A DNA stretch of 12,850 bases from Methanocorpusculum sp. (GCA_030539595.1 JAUNXW010000037.1:1-12850), one strand, 5' to 3'; shown: positions 1 to 6,024, counted from the first letter of the stretch. Notes: generated from the letters alone by a model not told the origin. Numbers and translations: made by a program.

Positions 1-2
1 CT

Positions 3-140
3 GAGGGAGTTCTTGAAGGATTTGCAGAGCCCGAGGTTTTAAAATACTCTGGAAGGATTGTTCAGTTTGAGAGAATCGGTTTCGCTAAAATCGATTCGGT
101 GAAAGACGGAAAAGCAACCGCTTACTTCACCCACAGATGA
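3..140 (+). CDS. gltX: Glutamyl-tRNA synthetase, C-terminal end (partial)
   Basis: Only the last 45 codons and the TGA are inside the window; the gene begins upstream. The fragment reads EGVLEGFAEPEVLKYSG, then IVQFERIGFAKIDS, and ends YFTHR. This matches the conserved tail of archaeal/eukaryotic-type GluRS, where a V(V/I)QFER(F/I)GF(V/A)(R/K)ID strand lies in the C-terminal beta-barrel anticodon-binding domain. The enzyme charges tRNA(Glu), and in most archaea its product also feeds tRNA(Gln) formation by transamidation. Its TGA overlaps the ATG of the next gene (ATGA), so the two are probably translated together. Identification rests on this tail alone; a GlnRS-like relative is the only real alternative and is unlikely in an archaeon. 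Confidence 0.85.
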   Translation, partial: EGVLEGFAEPEVLKYSGRIVQFERIGFAKIDSVKDGKATAYFTHR

Positions 141-790
141 CTTCATCAGAGGCGGCTGAACTTTTATCTTCTGCGAATGTGACGCTTGCAGAAATCAGGA
201 AAGCTGTTCACCACCTCCCCAAAACCGACCGACTTGTGCTTTATGATGAAAATCATATTAATCACAGGTCTGCGGTAGGTAAATTTTTTGAAGCGCTTGT
301 TTATGAAATTCTCCTCAGCGAAGCTGAACCATCCGATAAAATCGAATCGATCGCTGCAAAATTAACAGACGCTGAGTTTATTCCGTATGATAAATATTCA
401 CCCGACGGGTTATGGTATTCACGCGACGGAGAGATAAGGTTCAAGAGAGGAAAAAAAGTATCCTCAGAGGTTGATTTACTTTTGAAAACATCCGACGGGA
501 CAAGAATTTTCGGCGAGGTTATTGTGAACCCTGCGGGGACAAAAGGATTTTCGACAGAGGTTGAGTCGAAAAGAAATTTTTTATCGGAACTCTACGGCAG
601 TGATTTTGAGTTTCTGCTTGTGATGCCCGTCTCACCTAAAAGAGATTTGAAATGCCTTTCCGAAGGGGACGCCTGCGCCGTGATTTTGGATGGTGATAAA
701 ATGTATCAGAATGTTTTATCATCAGAGGTTCTTAAAAGAAATCTGTCGGCTACCGTTTCTTCGAAAAGAGTTGACGGGCGGGTTTGGTAA
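137..790 (+). CDS. Unrecognised protein with PD-(D/E)XK-like residue pattern
   Basis: I do not recognise the family. The 217-residue product starts at an ATG overlapping the gltX stop by four bases, which argues for a real start and translational coupling. It has no signal peptide or membrane segment. The layout recalls a PD-(D/E)XK nuclease-like core: a helix with Glu52 (GKFFEALVYE, 48-57), a strand with Asp113 (SEVDLLLK, 110-117), a turn (SDGTR), a strand with Glu127 (FGEVIV, 125-130), then a helix with Lys145 (VESKRNFLSELYG, 142-154) and a hydrophobic strand ending in MPV. The usual ExK lysine is replaced by Ile129; Lys145 could be a migrated lysine, as known in some members of that superfamily, or the site may be dead. 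Fold and activity are inference only. Confidence 0.8.
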   Translation: MTSSEAAELLSSANVTLAEIRKAVHHLPKTDRLVLYDENHINHRSAVGKFFEALVYEILLSEAEPSDKIESIAAKLTDAEFIPYDKYSPDGLWYSRDGEIRFKRGKKVSSEVDLLLKTSDGTRIFGEVIVNPAGTKGFSTEVESKRNFLSELYGSDFEFLLVMPVSPKRDLKCLSEGDACAVILDGDKMYQNVLSSEVLKRNLSATVSSKRVDGRVW

Positions 791-821
791 ATTTTAGATG
801 AATTGGAGATTGTCGGATAAA

Positions 822-828
822 TTTTTTT
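822..828 (+). terminator. Oligo-T tract after the gltX-linked gene
   Basis: Seven consecutive T on the plus strand, about 30 bases past the stop at 790. This is the usual form of an intrinsic archaeal terminator. It sits in a convergent intergenic region opposite the thg1 terminator. Confidence 0.5.
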
Positions 829-867
829 GAGATTTATTGGAGTGGGGCAGAGTTTGTCCCTGACAAT

Positions 868-874
868 AAAAAAA
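868..874 (-). terminator. Oligo-T tract after thg1
   Basis: Seven A on the plus strand, so seven U in the minus-strand transcript, about 15 bases past the thg1 stop. A small imperfect stem (842-847 with 856-861, closing a short loop) lies just beyond it. It probably terminates the PRC-barrel/thg1 transcript. Confidence 0.5.
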
Positions 875-888
875 GAAGTGCCGGAACT

Positions 889-1608
889 TTATTTTATCTT
901 ATCCAGAACCCACGCTTTTCCTTCCGGCGACTTGAACAAAGGAACATCCTTATCGACAACGGCTACATTTCGCTCAACCGTTACATGTTCATTTGTTTTC
1001 GGATTAAAGCCCTCGCGCTCAATAACCCCTTTGTAAATACAGATACCTCTCCTCTGCCACGAAGGAGTTTCGGACAAATTAATTCCTTTAGAAAACGCCA
1101 GCTCGTGAAGAGCCGCTGCATTCATGCCGTCAAGTTTTCTCTGTGCATTTGTCGCAGACAATCCTTCGTCGGTCAAAAGTTTCTGACAGTAGCCGTTAAT
1201 ATGATTTCTCCAGGCTTCAGCCTGACGCCAGCAAAGATAATCAACAAAAAGTTCATCGGAAATGGGAACAATTCGTGAATCAAAAGCAAGAGGTGCATCG
1301 GCTTTCGAAAACAAAGTAAACGCGGACGCAGCAAACGCAGATCCCACAGAATTTAGTTTTTCTACTCTGTTATCGAAGACAGACGTCTTAACAAAGAAAC
1401 TGATTTCATCCGAAAACGTATAAGCAAAGCACGGGGAAAGCCCGCTGTCGTTCATCAAAGAAACCGCCGTCTTCACAAAAATATCAGAAAACTCCTCATC
1501 ATACGGCTTCTTGTAAGTCCTTGACAGACTGTGAAAAGACCTGCCGTCAAGACGAAGAACAAAAGGAATTGTTGTTGTAAGACCGGAAAAAATCTCCCTG
1601 TCTTTCAT
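889..1608 (-). CDS. thg1: Thg1-like tRNA(His) guanylyltransferase / 3'-5' RNA polymerase
   Basis: Thg1-family enzymes add nucleotides to the 5' end of tRNA in the 3'-to-5' direction. Archaeal members act mainly in a template-dependent manner and can restore G-1 of tRNA(His) or repair 5'-truncated tRNAs. Counting from ATG 1608 (239 residues), the family signatures are in order: RLDGRSFH (19-26, metal-binding Asp21), FSDEISFF (65-72, Asp67 and Glu68, equivalent to human Asp76/Glu77), FDSRIV, and the DYLCWRQ...HINGYCQ segment. The length fits the family. An alternative TTG start at 1614 adds two residues and lies closer to a GGAG at 1626-1629 (11 bases away, against 17 for the ATG), so the start is not settled. 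It follows the PRC-barrel gene by about 12 bases, probably in one transcript. No in-frame TAG is present; some Methanosarcina thg1 genes contain one. Confidence 0.93.
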   Translation of the reverse strand: MKDREIFSGLTTTIPFVLRLDGRSFHSLSRTYKKPYDEEFSDIFVKTAVSLMNDSGLSPCFAYTFSDEISFFVKTSVFDNRVEKLNSVGSAFAASAFTLFSKADAPLAFDSRIVPISDELFVDYLCWRQAEAWRNHINGYCQKLLTDEGLSATNAQRKLDGMNAAALHELAFSKGINLSETPSWQRRGICIYKGVIEREGFNPKTNEHVTVERNVAVVDKDVPLFKSPEGKAWVLDKIK

Positions 1609-1620
1609 ATTCAAAAAAAA

Positions 1621-1896
1621 TTATTCTCCAAAGAGCGGCTCGCCTGTTGAAACCTTGAACGCGCCGGGGATATGGCGTACAATTACAACATCTCCAACTT
1701 CCTTAACAATTCTGTATGGAATCAGCACGCCCTCGTAGTTTTTGGTGTCGATGACATCTGTATTTACTTCGCTTAAAGCAATATAGCTTATCTTCTTATT
1801 TGTAACGTCAAGGACAACATCCACTACTTTTCCAAGAAAGGTTGCTTTCTCCGAGTAAACATTCATCCCAAACAATTCTGATATCTGGCGTTTCAT
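1621..1896 (-). CDS. Small PRC-barrel domain protein
   Basis: A 91-residue protein that is essentially a single PRC-barrel domain. It begins LFGMNVYSEKATFLGKVVD (9-26), the usual start of the fold. The strand-turn-strand VVDVVLDVTNKKISYIAL (24-41) follows, then LIPYRIVKEVGDVVIV (58-73). PRC barrels occur in photosynthetic reaction-centre H subunits, in RimM, and as stand-alone archaeal proteins of unknown role that may bind RNA or ribosomal proteins; CdpB-type PRC-barrel proteins take part in archaeal cell division. This protein cannot be assigned to one of these by eye. It is first in a likely two-gene transcript with thg1. No Shine-Dalgarno precedes the ATG, but a TATA-like ACTTATAG (minus strand, about 1922-1929) lies roughly 26 bases ahead, which suggests a leaderless or near-leaderless mRNA. 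Confidence 0.9.
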   Translation of the reverse strand: MKRQISELFGMNVYSEKATFLGKVVDVVLDVTNKKISYIALSEVNTDVIDTKNYEGVLIPYRIVKEVGDVVIVRHIPGAFKVSTGEPLFGE

Positions 1897-1919
1897 TCTA
1901 CTGATTGTTTATTCAATTC

Positions 1920-1958
1920 AATCTATAAGTAATTTACCATTACTCTTTCACGGAGTAA
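1920..1958. promoter_or_regulatory. Divergent promoter region with inverted repeat
   Basis: This lies between the PRC-barrel gene (-) and the gene at 1977 (+). The A/T element CTATAAGT (1923-1930) reads as a TATA-like box on either strand. On the minus strand it is spaced for a start at the PRC-barrel ATG. TTACTC (1940-1945) and GAGTAA (1953-1958) form a perfect 6-bp inverted repeat with a 7-base spacer, a possible operator near the expected plus-strand transcription start. Confidence 0.4.
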
Positions 1959-1976
1959 ATCAAGTAACAACTATTA

Positions 1977-2942
1977 ATGAGAAGATACAACAAATATAAC
2001 ATATACATGGGCGAACTGATTCACAAATATGCAGTATCTGAAATCGGCAGAATTCTGGAGACAGCAGGTTATGACTGTGAACTCGAAGAAGGACCTTTCA
2101 ATATATCTGCGGTAAAAGGCGACAAATGCGTGCTGGTAATGTGCTCTGAAGACAGAGACCTGCTCCAGCGTTTTGATATGACGCCCTATACGATAATGCT
2201 CAACGGTGTAAAAACACGGTGCGACAAGATTATTTTTCCGGGAAATACCAACTTCCAGGCAAAAGAATCAGAGCTCTGGACTATGGAGAAGTTTTCAAAA
2301 TATATCTCCGACTCTGCTTTTGCAAGAATATTCAATGAGCCGTTTGATATCGTCTCGTCTCCTTCGTTCGCATATCCCGGTCCTGTTCCGGCTCCATTGA
2401 TGCCCGGATACGATCTGATTCTTCCGATAAGAATCTCGGCAAAGGATGCGGTAAAAGTCGCAAGACAGGACGGACCTACAGTTCTTCGTATGATTCCCTA
2501 CTGGCACTACACTTATGTAAGTATAGGGGAAGCCACATATAAGGGCAAGAGCGTCTGCTTTGACGAAGAGGGCGAGGGCTGGATTAACGCCGTAAACGGA
2601 CTTGACGGAGAATTTGAAAACGCATCACCGCAGCCGAGTGAAATTCCGCCAGATTCCGATGTCGTCCCGATTATCAAAAATAAGGAAGAAACTCAGGCAG
2701 AGGTTATGCAGTCGCTCATTAAAAAACTCACCCGCCACGTCAGAATAAAAACCACATCGGGCGATGCGATTTTTGCGGAAGAGCGTGATTTCAAACCGAA
2801 TGAGGACAACATCGAACTTAAGTTTGAGAAGGTCTATGTTCCTGTCTGGCAGGTCAGAGGAAAGAAGGATATCGTTGAGGTTAACGCATATTCTGGCTCT
2901 GAACTGACAGTTCCTTCTGATGAAGGATGCGAAGTGTTCTGA
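1977..2942 (+). CDS. Unrecognised protein with a duplicated C-terminal motif
   Basis: I cannot name this family. The 321-residue product starts at ATG 1977 (MRRYNKYN); an in-frame ATG at 2007 (MGELIHKYAV) may be the true start, and neither has a well-placed Shine-Dalgarno. The N-terminal ~110 residues look like a compact alpha/beta domain. The next part holds a Pro-rich stretch (FAYPGPVPAPLMPGYDL, 131-147). The C-terminal half contains two related blocks: IPYWHYTY...WINAVNGLDGE (173-212) and YVPVWQVRG...VEVNAYSGSEL (287-310). Both follow a P-x-W ... (I/V)-N-A-x-x-G pattern, which suggests an internal duplication. There is no signal peptide or clear membrane helix. The flavoprotein gene follows with one intervening base after the TGA, so the two are almost certainly one operon and may work together. 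Confidence 0.85.
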   Translation: MRRYNKYNIYMGELIHKYAVSEIGRILETAGYDCELEEGPFNISAVKGDKCVLVMCSEDRDLLQRFDMTPYTIMLNGVKTRCDKIIFPGNTNFQAKESELWTMEKFSKYISDSAFARIFNEPFDIVSSPSFAYPGPVPAPLMPGYDLILPIRISAKDAVKVARQDGPTVLRMIPYWHYTYVSIGEATYKGKSVCFDEEGEGWINAVNGLDGEFENASPQPSEIPPDSDVVPIIKNKEETQAEVMQSLIKKLTRHVRIKTTSGDAIFAEERDFKPNEDNIELKFEKVYVPVWQVRGKKDIVEVNAYSGSELTVPSDEGCEVF

Positions 2943-2943
2943 T

Positions 2944-4239
2944 ATGATTATAGTAATAGGCGGAGGACCTGCGGGAAGAATGAGCGCCCTCCGTCTTGCC
3001 GCTGCGGGTAAAGAGGTTACTATTTTAGAAAAGCGTGCTCTTGGCGGTCAGTGTGTTCATGACGGATGTATGCTTGTTTGCGGATTAAACGATGCGGCGC
3101 GTGCTCTGCGCAACGCTCGGTTTCTGAAGGAACGCGGGATTGTTTCCGGAGAAATTTCAATCCGCTATCCAGAGCTTATAGATAAATTGGAGGATGTTCA
3201 GTCCAAACTTGCGCATATTCTTGAAAGAGAAACAAAAGATGCGGGAGTTAAGATAGAATACGGTGTCACGGCAGAGGTTAGAGACGGCAAAGTTTTTGTA
3301 AACGATGAACTTCGCGAGGCTGAGTCTGTGGTTATCGCAGCTGGCGGCGAGATGAATGTCCCGGATATTGAAGGCGCGAATCTTTGCGGGACTTACACGG
3401 CAAGAACGATTAAAACAATGAGAGAACTCCCAAAGCGCATGGTTATTGTCGGCGGCGGTATAAGTGCAGCGGAGTTTGCATATATTTATTCGGCGTTCGG
3501 TGTTGAGGTTACTCTTCTTGCAAGAAGCAAACTTCTTTCTGTTCTTCCGGAATCGTTTATGAAAGCTGTTCACCGTGACTTAGCTGATGTTGAGATTTTT
3601 GAAGACGTGGAGCTTGAAAAAATTATAGGCGCGGACAAAGTGAAAGGTGTTGTGTTTAACGGAAACACAATTGCCTGCGATGCGGTTTTGTTTGCTACTG
3701 GAATTAAGCCTGTTTCACCTTATGTAACGGGGATTGATAAAAATTCCGACGGATCTATTAAGGTGGATGAAAATATGGAGACTTCTATTAAGGGAGTTTA
3801 TGCAGCCGGAGATATTTTGGGCGCTCCGTATTTTACACCTGTTTCGCGTCTTCAAGGATTTGCTGCAGCTGATGCGATTCTCGGCAGTCCCAGAAAAGTT
3901 GATTTGTCGCAGGTCCCTTTTTGTGTTGTTCTGGGACTTGACTATATGGTGTGCCCCGCAATAGAGAGCGGTGTAACTTATTCTTCCTACAATATAGCAG
4001 GTCCGGATTCTTTCTGGCATGTTGCGGACGGGTCTGTCGGTTCTATGCATTTGACGGTGGATAAAGATTCGGGAAAGATTCTCGGTTTTGCTTCTTCGGG
4101 TCCGTCTACTTCAATTGTCGGAACATATCTCGGGTATCTGGTTAGAAAAGGGGTTACGGTTCATGAATTTTCGCCTATGCTTGAGGTTCATCCGATGTCC
4201 GACGGTCTTTATTCGCTGATTCGTTTCGCTGACGAGTGA
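2944..4239 (+). CDS. Dihydrolipoamide-dehydrogenase-like FAD/NAD(P) disulfide oxidoreductase
   Basis: This is a class I pyridine-nucleotide disulfide oxidoreductase of 431 residues. Visible in order are the FAD Rossmann motif (IIVIGGGPAGRMSA, 2-15), the redox disulfide GGQCVHDGC (34-42, Cys37 and Cys42 in CxxxxC spacing), a second nucleotide-binding motif (VIVGGGISAAE, 167-177), the FAD element YAAGD (286-290), and a dimerisation-domain tail with EVHPMSD (414-420). Sequence after the second strand reads LLARSK, as in mercuric reductases, suggesting NADPH preference. The active site is unusual: the normal GCIPSK is GCMLVC, adding Cys46 and losing the Lys, and the HPTLSE motif is one residue short with no Glu. 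The substrate may therefore not be lipoamide. I chose ATG 2944, where the FAD motif begins; ATG 2920 would overlap the previous gene. Confidence 0.93.
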   Translation: MIIVIGGGPAGRMSALRLAAAGKEVTILEKRALGGQCVHDGCMLVCGLNDAARALRNARFLKERGIVSGEISIRYPELIDKLEDVQSKLAHILERETKDAGVKIEYGVTAEVRDGKVFVNDELREAESVVIAAGGEMNVPDIEGANLCGTYTARTIKTMRELPKRMVIVGGGISAAEFAYIYSAFGVEVTLLARSKLLSVLPESFMKAVHRDLADVEIFEDVELEKIIGADKVKGVVFNGNTIACDAVLFATGIKPVSPYVTGIDKNSDGSIKVDENMETSIKGVYAAGDILGAPYFTPVSRLQGFAAADAILGSPRKVDLSQVPFCVVLGLDYMVCPAIESGVTYSSYNIAGPDSFWHVADGSVGSMHLTVDKDSGKILGFASSGPSTSIVGTYLGYLVRKGVTVHEFSPMLEVHPMSDGLYSLIRFADE

Positions 4240-4250
4240 ATCTTTTTCAC
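4236..4250 (+). terminator. Small hairpin with T-rich loop at the end of the flavoprotein gene
   Basis: GTGAA (4236-4240) and TTCAC (4246-4250) pair perfectly around TCTTT and overlap the stop codon at 4237-4239. This could be a weak terminator before the next promoter at 4257. Confidence 0.3.
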
Positions 4251-4256
4251 AATAAG

Positions 4257-4265
4257 TTATATAAT
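4257..4265 (+). promoter_or_regulatory. TATA box of the F420:NADP reductase gene
   Basis: TTATATAAT is an archaeal TATA-box match. A transcription start about 25 bases on (near 4286) leaves a leader of roughly 20 bases before ATG 4307, enough to hold the GAGAG at 4293-4297 as a weak ribosome-binding site. Confidence 0.55.
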
Positions 4266-4306
4266 TGTTAGAGCCATTATATACAAACATAAGAGAGTTG
4301 AAAAAT

Positions 4307-4981
4307 ATGAAGACAGTTGGTATTATCGGAGGTACTGGAAATATCGGTGAAGGACTTGCACGCAGAATTTGTCTGGGCGGCAAATACGATGTAATCATAG
4401 GCTCGCGTGAAGCGCCGAAAGCGGTAACAGCGGCTGACGGGGTTGTCTGCTGCTTAAAAGAAAAGAAATGCACGTCAACGACCTGCAGCGGTTCTGCGAA
4501 TGCCGATGTATGTTCGGCAGATATAATTATTATCTCGCTTCCTTTTGAAAGGGTGGAGTCAACCATTGCTTCAATCGGAAAAGAAAAATTCGAGAACAAA
4601 GTTATTGTTTCGCTCATCAATCCTATGATTAGAAATCCTGCTGAAAAATATTTCCTGCCCGACAGACCGAAGATTGGTTCTGCGGCTCTTGCAATTAAAG
4701 AGATGCTGCCAGCTTCTGCGAAACTGTTTACAGCGTTCAATAATGTTGCAGCGGGCAAATGGATGCAGCTTGATGAAGAGTTAGATTATTCTGTAGCCGT
4801 ATGCGGCGATGACGGAGAGGCTAAAAAGACAGTTATGGATCTTGTCGCAAGCGTTTCAAAACTTCATCCGCTTGATGCAGGTCCGCTTGAAAATGCGGCA
4901 ACTATTGAAGGTCTAACACCTTTGGTAATTACAATTGCGATGAGAAACGGGCTAAAAGACGTCGGTGTTTATTTCAGATAA
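4307..4981 (+). CDS. fno: F420-dependent NADP reductase (F420H2:NADP oxidoreductase)
   Basis: This cytoplasmic enzyme moves hydride between reduced coenzyme F420 and NADP+, supplying NADPH for biosynthesis in methanogens. The 224-residue product starts with the Rossmann motif VGIIGGTGNIGEGLARR (4-20) and then IIGSRE (30-35), the NADP-selecting segment. SADIIIISLPFE and, near the end, VCGDDGEAKK and LHPLDAGPLENA match the Archaeoglobus Fno pattern closely, as does GLTPLVI...NGLKDVGVYF. I chose ATG 4307 because the Rossmann strand begins there; the frame stays open upstream to 4265, which would fall on the TATA box. An oddity is a Cys-rich loop with Cys48, Cys49, Cys55, Cys60 and Cys69, in the region that follows the nucleotide-specificity loop. 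From memory, the Archaeoglobus enzyme lacks cysteines there. Confidence 0.93.
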   Translation: MKTVGIIGGTGNIGEGLARRICLGGKYDVIIGSREAPKAVTAADGVVCCLKEKKCTSTTCSGSANADVCSADIIIISLPFERVESTIASIGKEKFENKVIVSLINPMIRNPAEKYFLPDRPKIGSAALAIKEMLPASAKLFTAFNNVAAGKWMQLDEELDYSVAVCGDDGEAKKTVMDLVASVSKLHPLDAGPLENAATIEGLTPLVITIAMRNGLKDVGVYFR

Positions 4982-5059
4982 ACAAAATTTATTTTCTTTT
5001 TAACTTATACTTCTGATTTGTTCTGTGTAAATGTTTTATTTTCAGATACCCAATCTCAA

Positions 5060-5073
5060 TTTTTAAAATATAT
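5060..5073 (+). promoter_or_regulatory. TATA box of the WrbA-like gene (leaderless mRNA)
   Basis: The run TTTTTAAAATATAT is centred about 25 bases before the two in-frame ATGs at 5089 and 5095, and no Shine-Dalgarno lies between. Transcription should begin at or within a few bases of the start codon, giving a leaderless mRNA. The 107 bases from 4982 to 5088 otherwise hold only T-rich sequence after the preceding gene. Confidence 0.55.
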
Positions 5074-5088
5074 CCGCTCCAATAAATT

Positions 5089-5601
5089 ATGATAATGCCT
5101 TCAATATTAGTTACGTGCTACAGCAGAACCGGAAAAACAAAGATACTTGCCGAGGCTATAGGTAAGGGTGCAAAAGAAGTTGACGGCGTAACCGTTGACG
5201 TTCTTTCATTTAACCGCGTGAGTGCTTCGGATATGGTGCGCTACGATGGAATTGTTCTCGGCTCACCGGTTTATTTCGGCGGTGTTGCGTCAGAGCTTAA
5301 AGAACTTATAGACGATACTACTTTTGTCAGAGGTAAACTTGTTGGAAAAGTAGGGGCTGCGTTTACAACTTCCGGAGACCGTCACGGCGGGAAAGAAACC
5401 GCAATTCTTTCAATCGTTCAGGCAATGCTTATCCATGGGATGATTGTTGTTGGAGACCCTATTTCTGAGGAAAATGCAAACGAGGAGCATAACGGAGGGC
5501 ACTACGGTCTTGCGGCAGACGGTCAGATTACGGAAAAAGATTTGAGGCTTGCACAGAATTTCGGAAAATATGTTGCGGGTGTTGTTAAGAGATTGAATTA
5601 A
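5089..5601 (+). CDS. WrbA/flavodoxin-family NAD(P)H:quinone oxidoreductase-like protein
   Basis: A 170-residue flavodoxin-fold protein of the WrbA group. These bind FMN and reduce quinones or other acceptors by two electrons. The FMN phosphate loop is YSRTGKTKILA (11-21). GIVLGSPVYFGGVASELKEL (54-73) is the WrbA-type isoalloxazine loop, and LVGKVGAAFTTSGDRHGGKE (84-103) is the family signature, followed by HGMIVVGDP (116-124). It is shorter than E. coli WrbA (198 residues). Ala-68/Glu-69 and neighbouring residues keep the usual spacing. A second in-frame ATG two codons on (5095) is an equally good start. It lies downstream of fno but has its own TATA box. The physiological acceptor in a quinone-free methanogen is unknown; a flavin, F420-linked or iron-related role is possible. 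Confidence 0.9.
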   Translation: MIMPSILVTCYSRTGKTKILAEAIGKGAKEVDGVTVDVLSFNRVSASDMVRYDGIVLGSPVYFGGVASELKELIDDTTFVRGKLVGKVGAAFTTSGDRHGGKETAILSIVQAMLIHGMIVVGDPISEENANEEHNGGHYGLAADGQITEKDLRLAQNFGKYVAGVVKRLN

Positions 5602-5612
5602 TTTTTTTTTTT
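5602..5612 (+). terminator. Oligo-T terminator after the WrbA-like gene
   Basis: Eleven consecutive T directly follow the TAA stop, the strongest oligo-T tract in the window. It would end plus-strand transcription here. Confidence 0.65.
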
Positions 5613-5621
5613 GGATGAAGT

Positions 5622-5664
5622 AGGCGGGCAGCGTCGCAATTCTTCAACCTGTTTAAGCCCGCTT
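5622..5664. repeat. GC-rich hairpin after the oligo-T tract
   Basis: AGGCGGGC (5622-5629) pairs with GCCCGCTT (5657-5664): eight pairs, one of them G-U, around a 27-base loop. It overlaps the end of the possible small minus-strand ORF at 5653-5829 and could be part of a terminator or a structured RNA. Confidence 0.4.
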
Positions 5665-5829
5665 CGTATTATTGGTGTAGTCATTTTTGTTAAAGGCGAC
5701 GGTCATATTTTTTAAAATTCCGAAAAAACGCAAGCCGTATTTTCTGTGGTTTGAACGGGTTGCTGTAGGTTCTTCTTGGTCATTATTTGGCATACTCGCA
5801 GCCTTTTTTCTTGCGTCCGCCAGTTCCAA
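5653..5829 (-). CDS. Possible small basic protein (uncertain)
   Basis: An open frame of 58 codons on the minus strand can start at TTG 5829, or at ATG 5793 for 46 codons. It is basic and polar, with segments ELADARKKAASMPNND and HRKYGLRFFGILKN, and ends NNTKRA. A TATATAT (about 5844-5850) stands some 18-24 bases before the TTG on the minus strand, so a leaderless transcript is conceivable. Against it are the small size, the non-ATG start, the absence of a recognised family, and overlap with inverted repeats that fit an RNA equally well. It may be a real small gene, the tail of a lost longer gene, or chance. Confidence 0.25.
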   Translation of the reverse strand: MELADARKKAASMPNNDQEEPTATRSNHRKYGLRFFGILKNMTVAFNKNDYTNNTKRA

Positions 5830-5833
5830 CCCC

Positions 5834-5867
5834 TCATCAAATACATATATAGTTTAGGGTTTGATGA
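5834..5867. repeat. 8-bp inverted repeat around a TATA-like core
   Basis: TCATCAAA (5834-5841) and TTTGATGA (5860-5867) are perfect inverted copies separated by 18 bases that include ATATAT. They could be an operator around a minus-strand promoter or an element end. Confidence 0.4.
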
Positions 5868-6024
5868 AGAGGAGAGGAACTCCCGGGCAAAAAATTAGCG
5901 AAAGCGAGGTACAATTTTAATAAAGATTGGTGAAGCGGCTGATGCATTACAATTATTTTATTTGCAATCGTTGTCTGCCTATTAAACTAAAAATCACATT
6001 AAAATAAGTAAAATAAAATTATAT

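Larger units (their letters stand above)
5613..6024. other. Long intergenic stretch with inverted repeats
   Basis: This is the largest gap between confident genes. The outer parts are very A/T-rich, but roughly 5615-5935 is richer in G+C than its flanks. It contains a GC-rich hairpin (5622-5664), the inverted repeat ACGCAAG/CTTGCGT (5728-5734 and 5810-5816), and TCATCAAA/TTTGATGA (5834-5841 and 5860-5867) flanking a TATATA. A small GGAG/CTCC hairpin lies at 5871-5883 and a CCCGGG at 5882-5887. I found no tRNA, and the conserved cores of RNase P RNA and SRP RNA are not obvious. It could hold a structured RNA, a small gene (5653-5829, minus), or the remnant of a mobile element. Confidence 0.5.

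Noticed and set aside
985..1278. Plus-strand open frame of 97 codons
   Set aside because: It lies entirely opposite thg1, whose minus-strand product has clear catalytic motifs; it is an antisense shadow.
2920..2943. Earlier ATG for the flavoprotein gene
   Set aside because: It would add eight residues ahead of the FAD-binding strand and overlap the previous gene; family members begin at the strand itself.
4111..4758. Minus-strand open frame of 215 codons
   Set aside because: It covers the end of the flavoprotein gene and most of fno in antisense, and crosses a promoter and hairpin; its protein has no recognisable pattern.
5728..5816. ACGCAAG/CTTGCGT as terminal inverted repeats of a small mobile element
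   Set aside because: Only seven bases match, no target-site duplication is visible and no transposase is present; kept only as part of the unexplained segment.
5860..5942. Possible C/D box RNA (TTGATGA as box C, CTGA as box D)
   Set aside because: The distance between boxes is about 70 bases and no correctly spaced D'/C' pair lies between, so it does not fit an archaeal C/D RNA.
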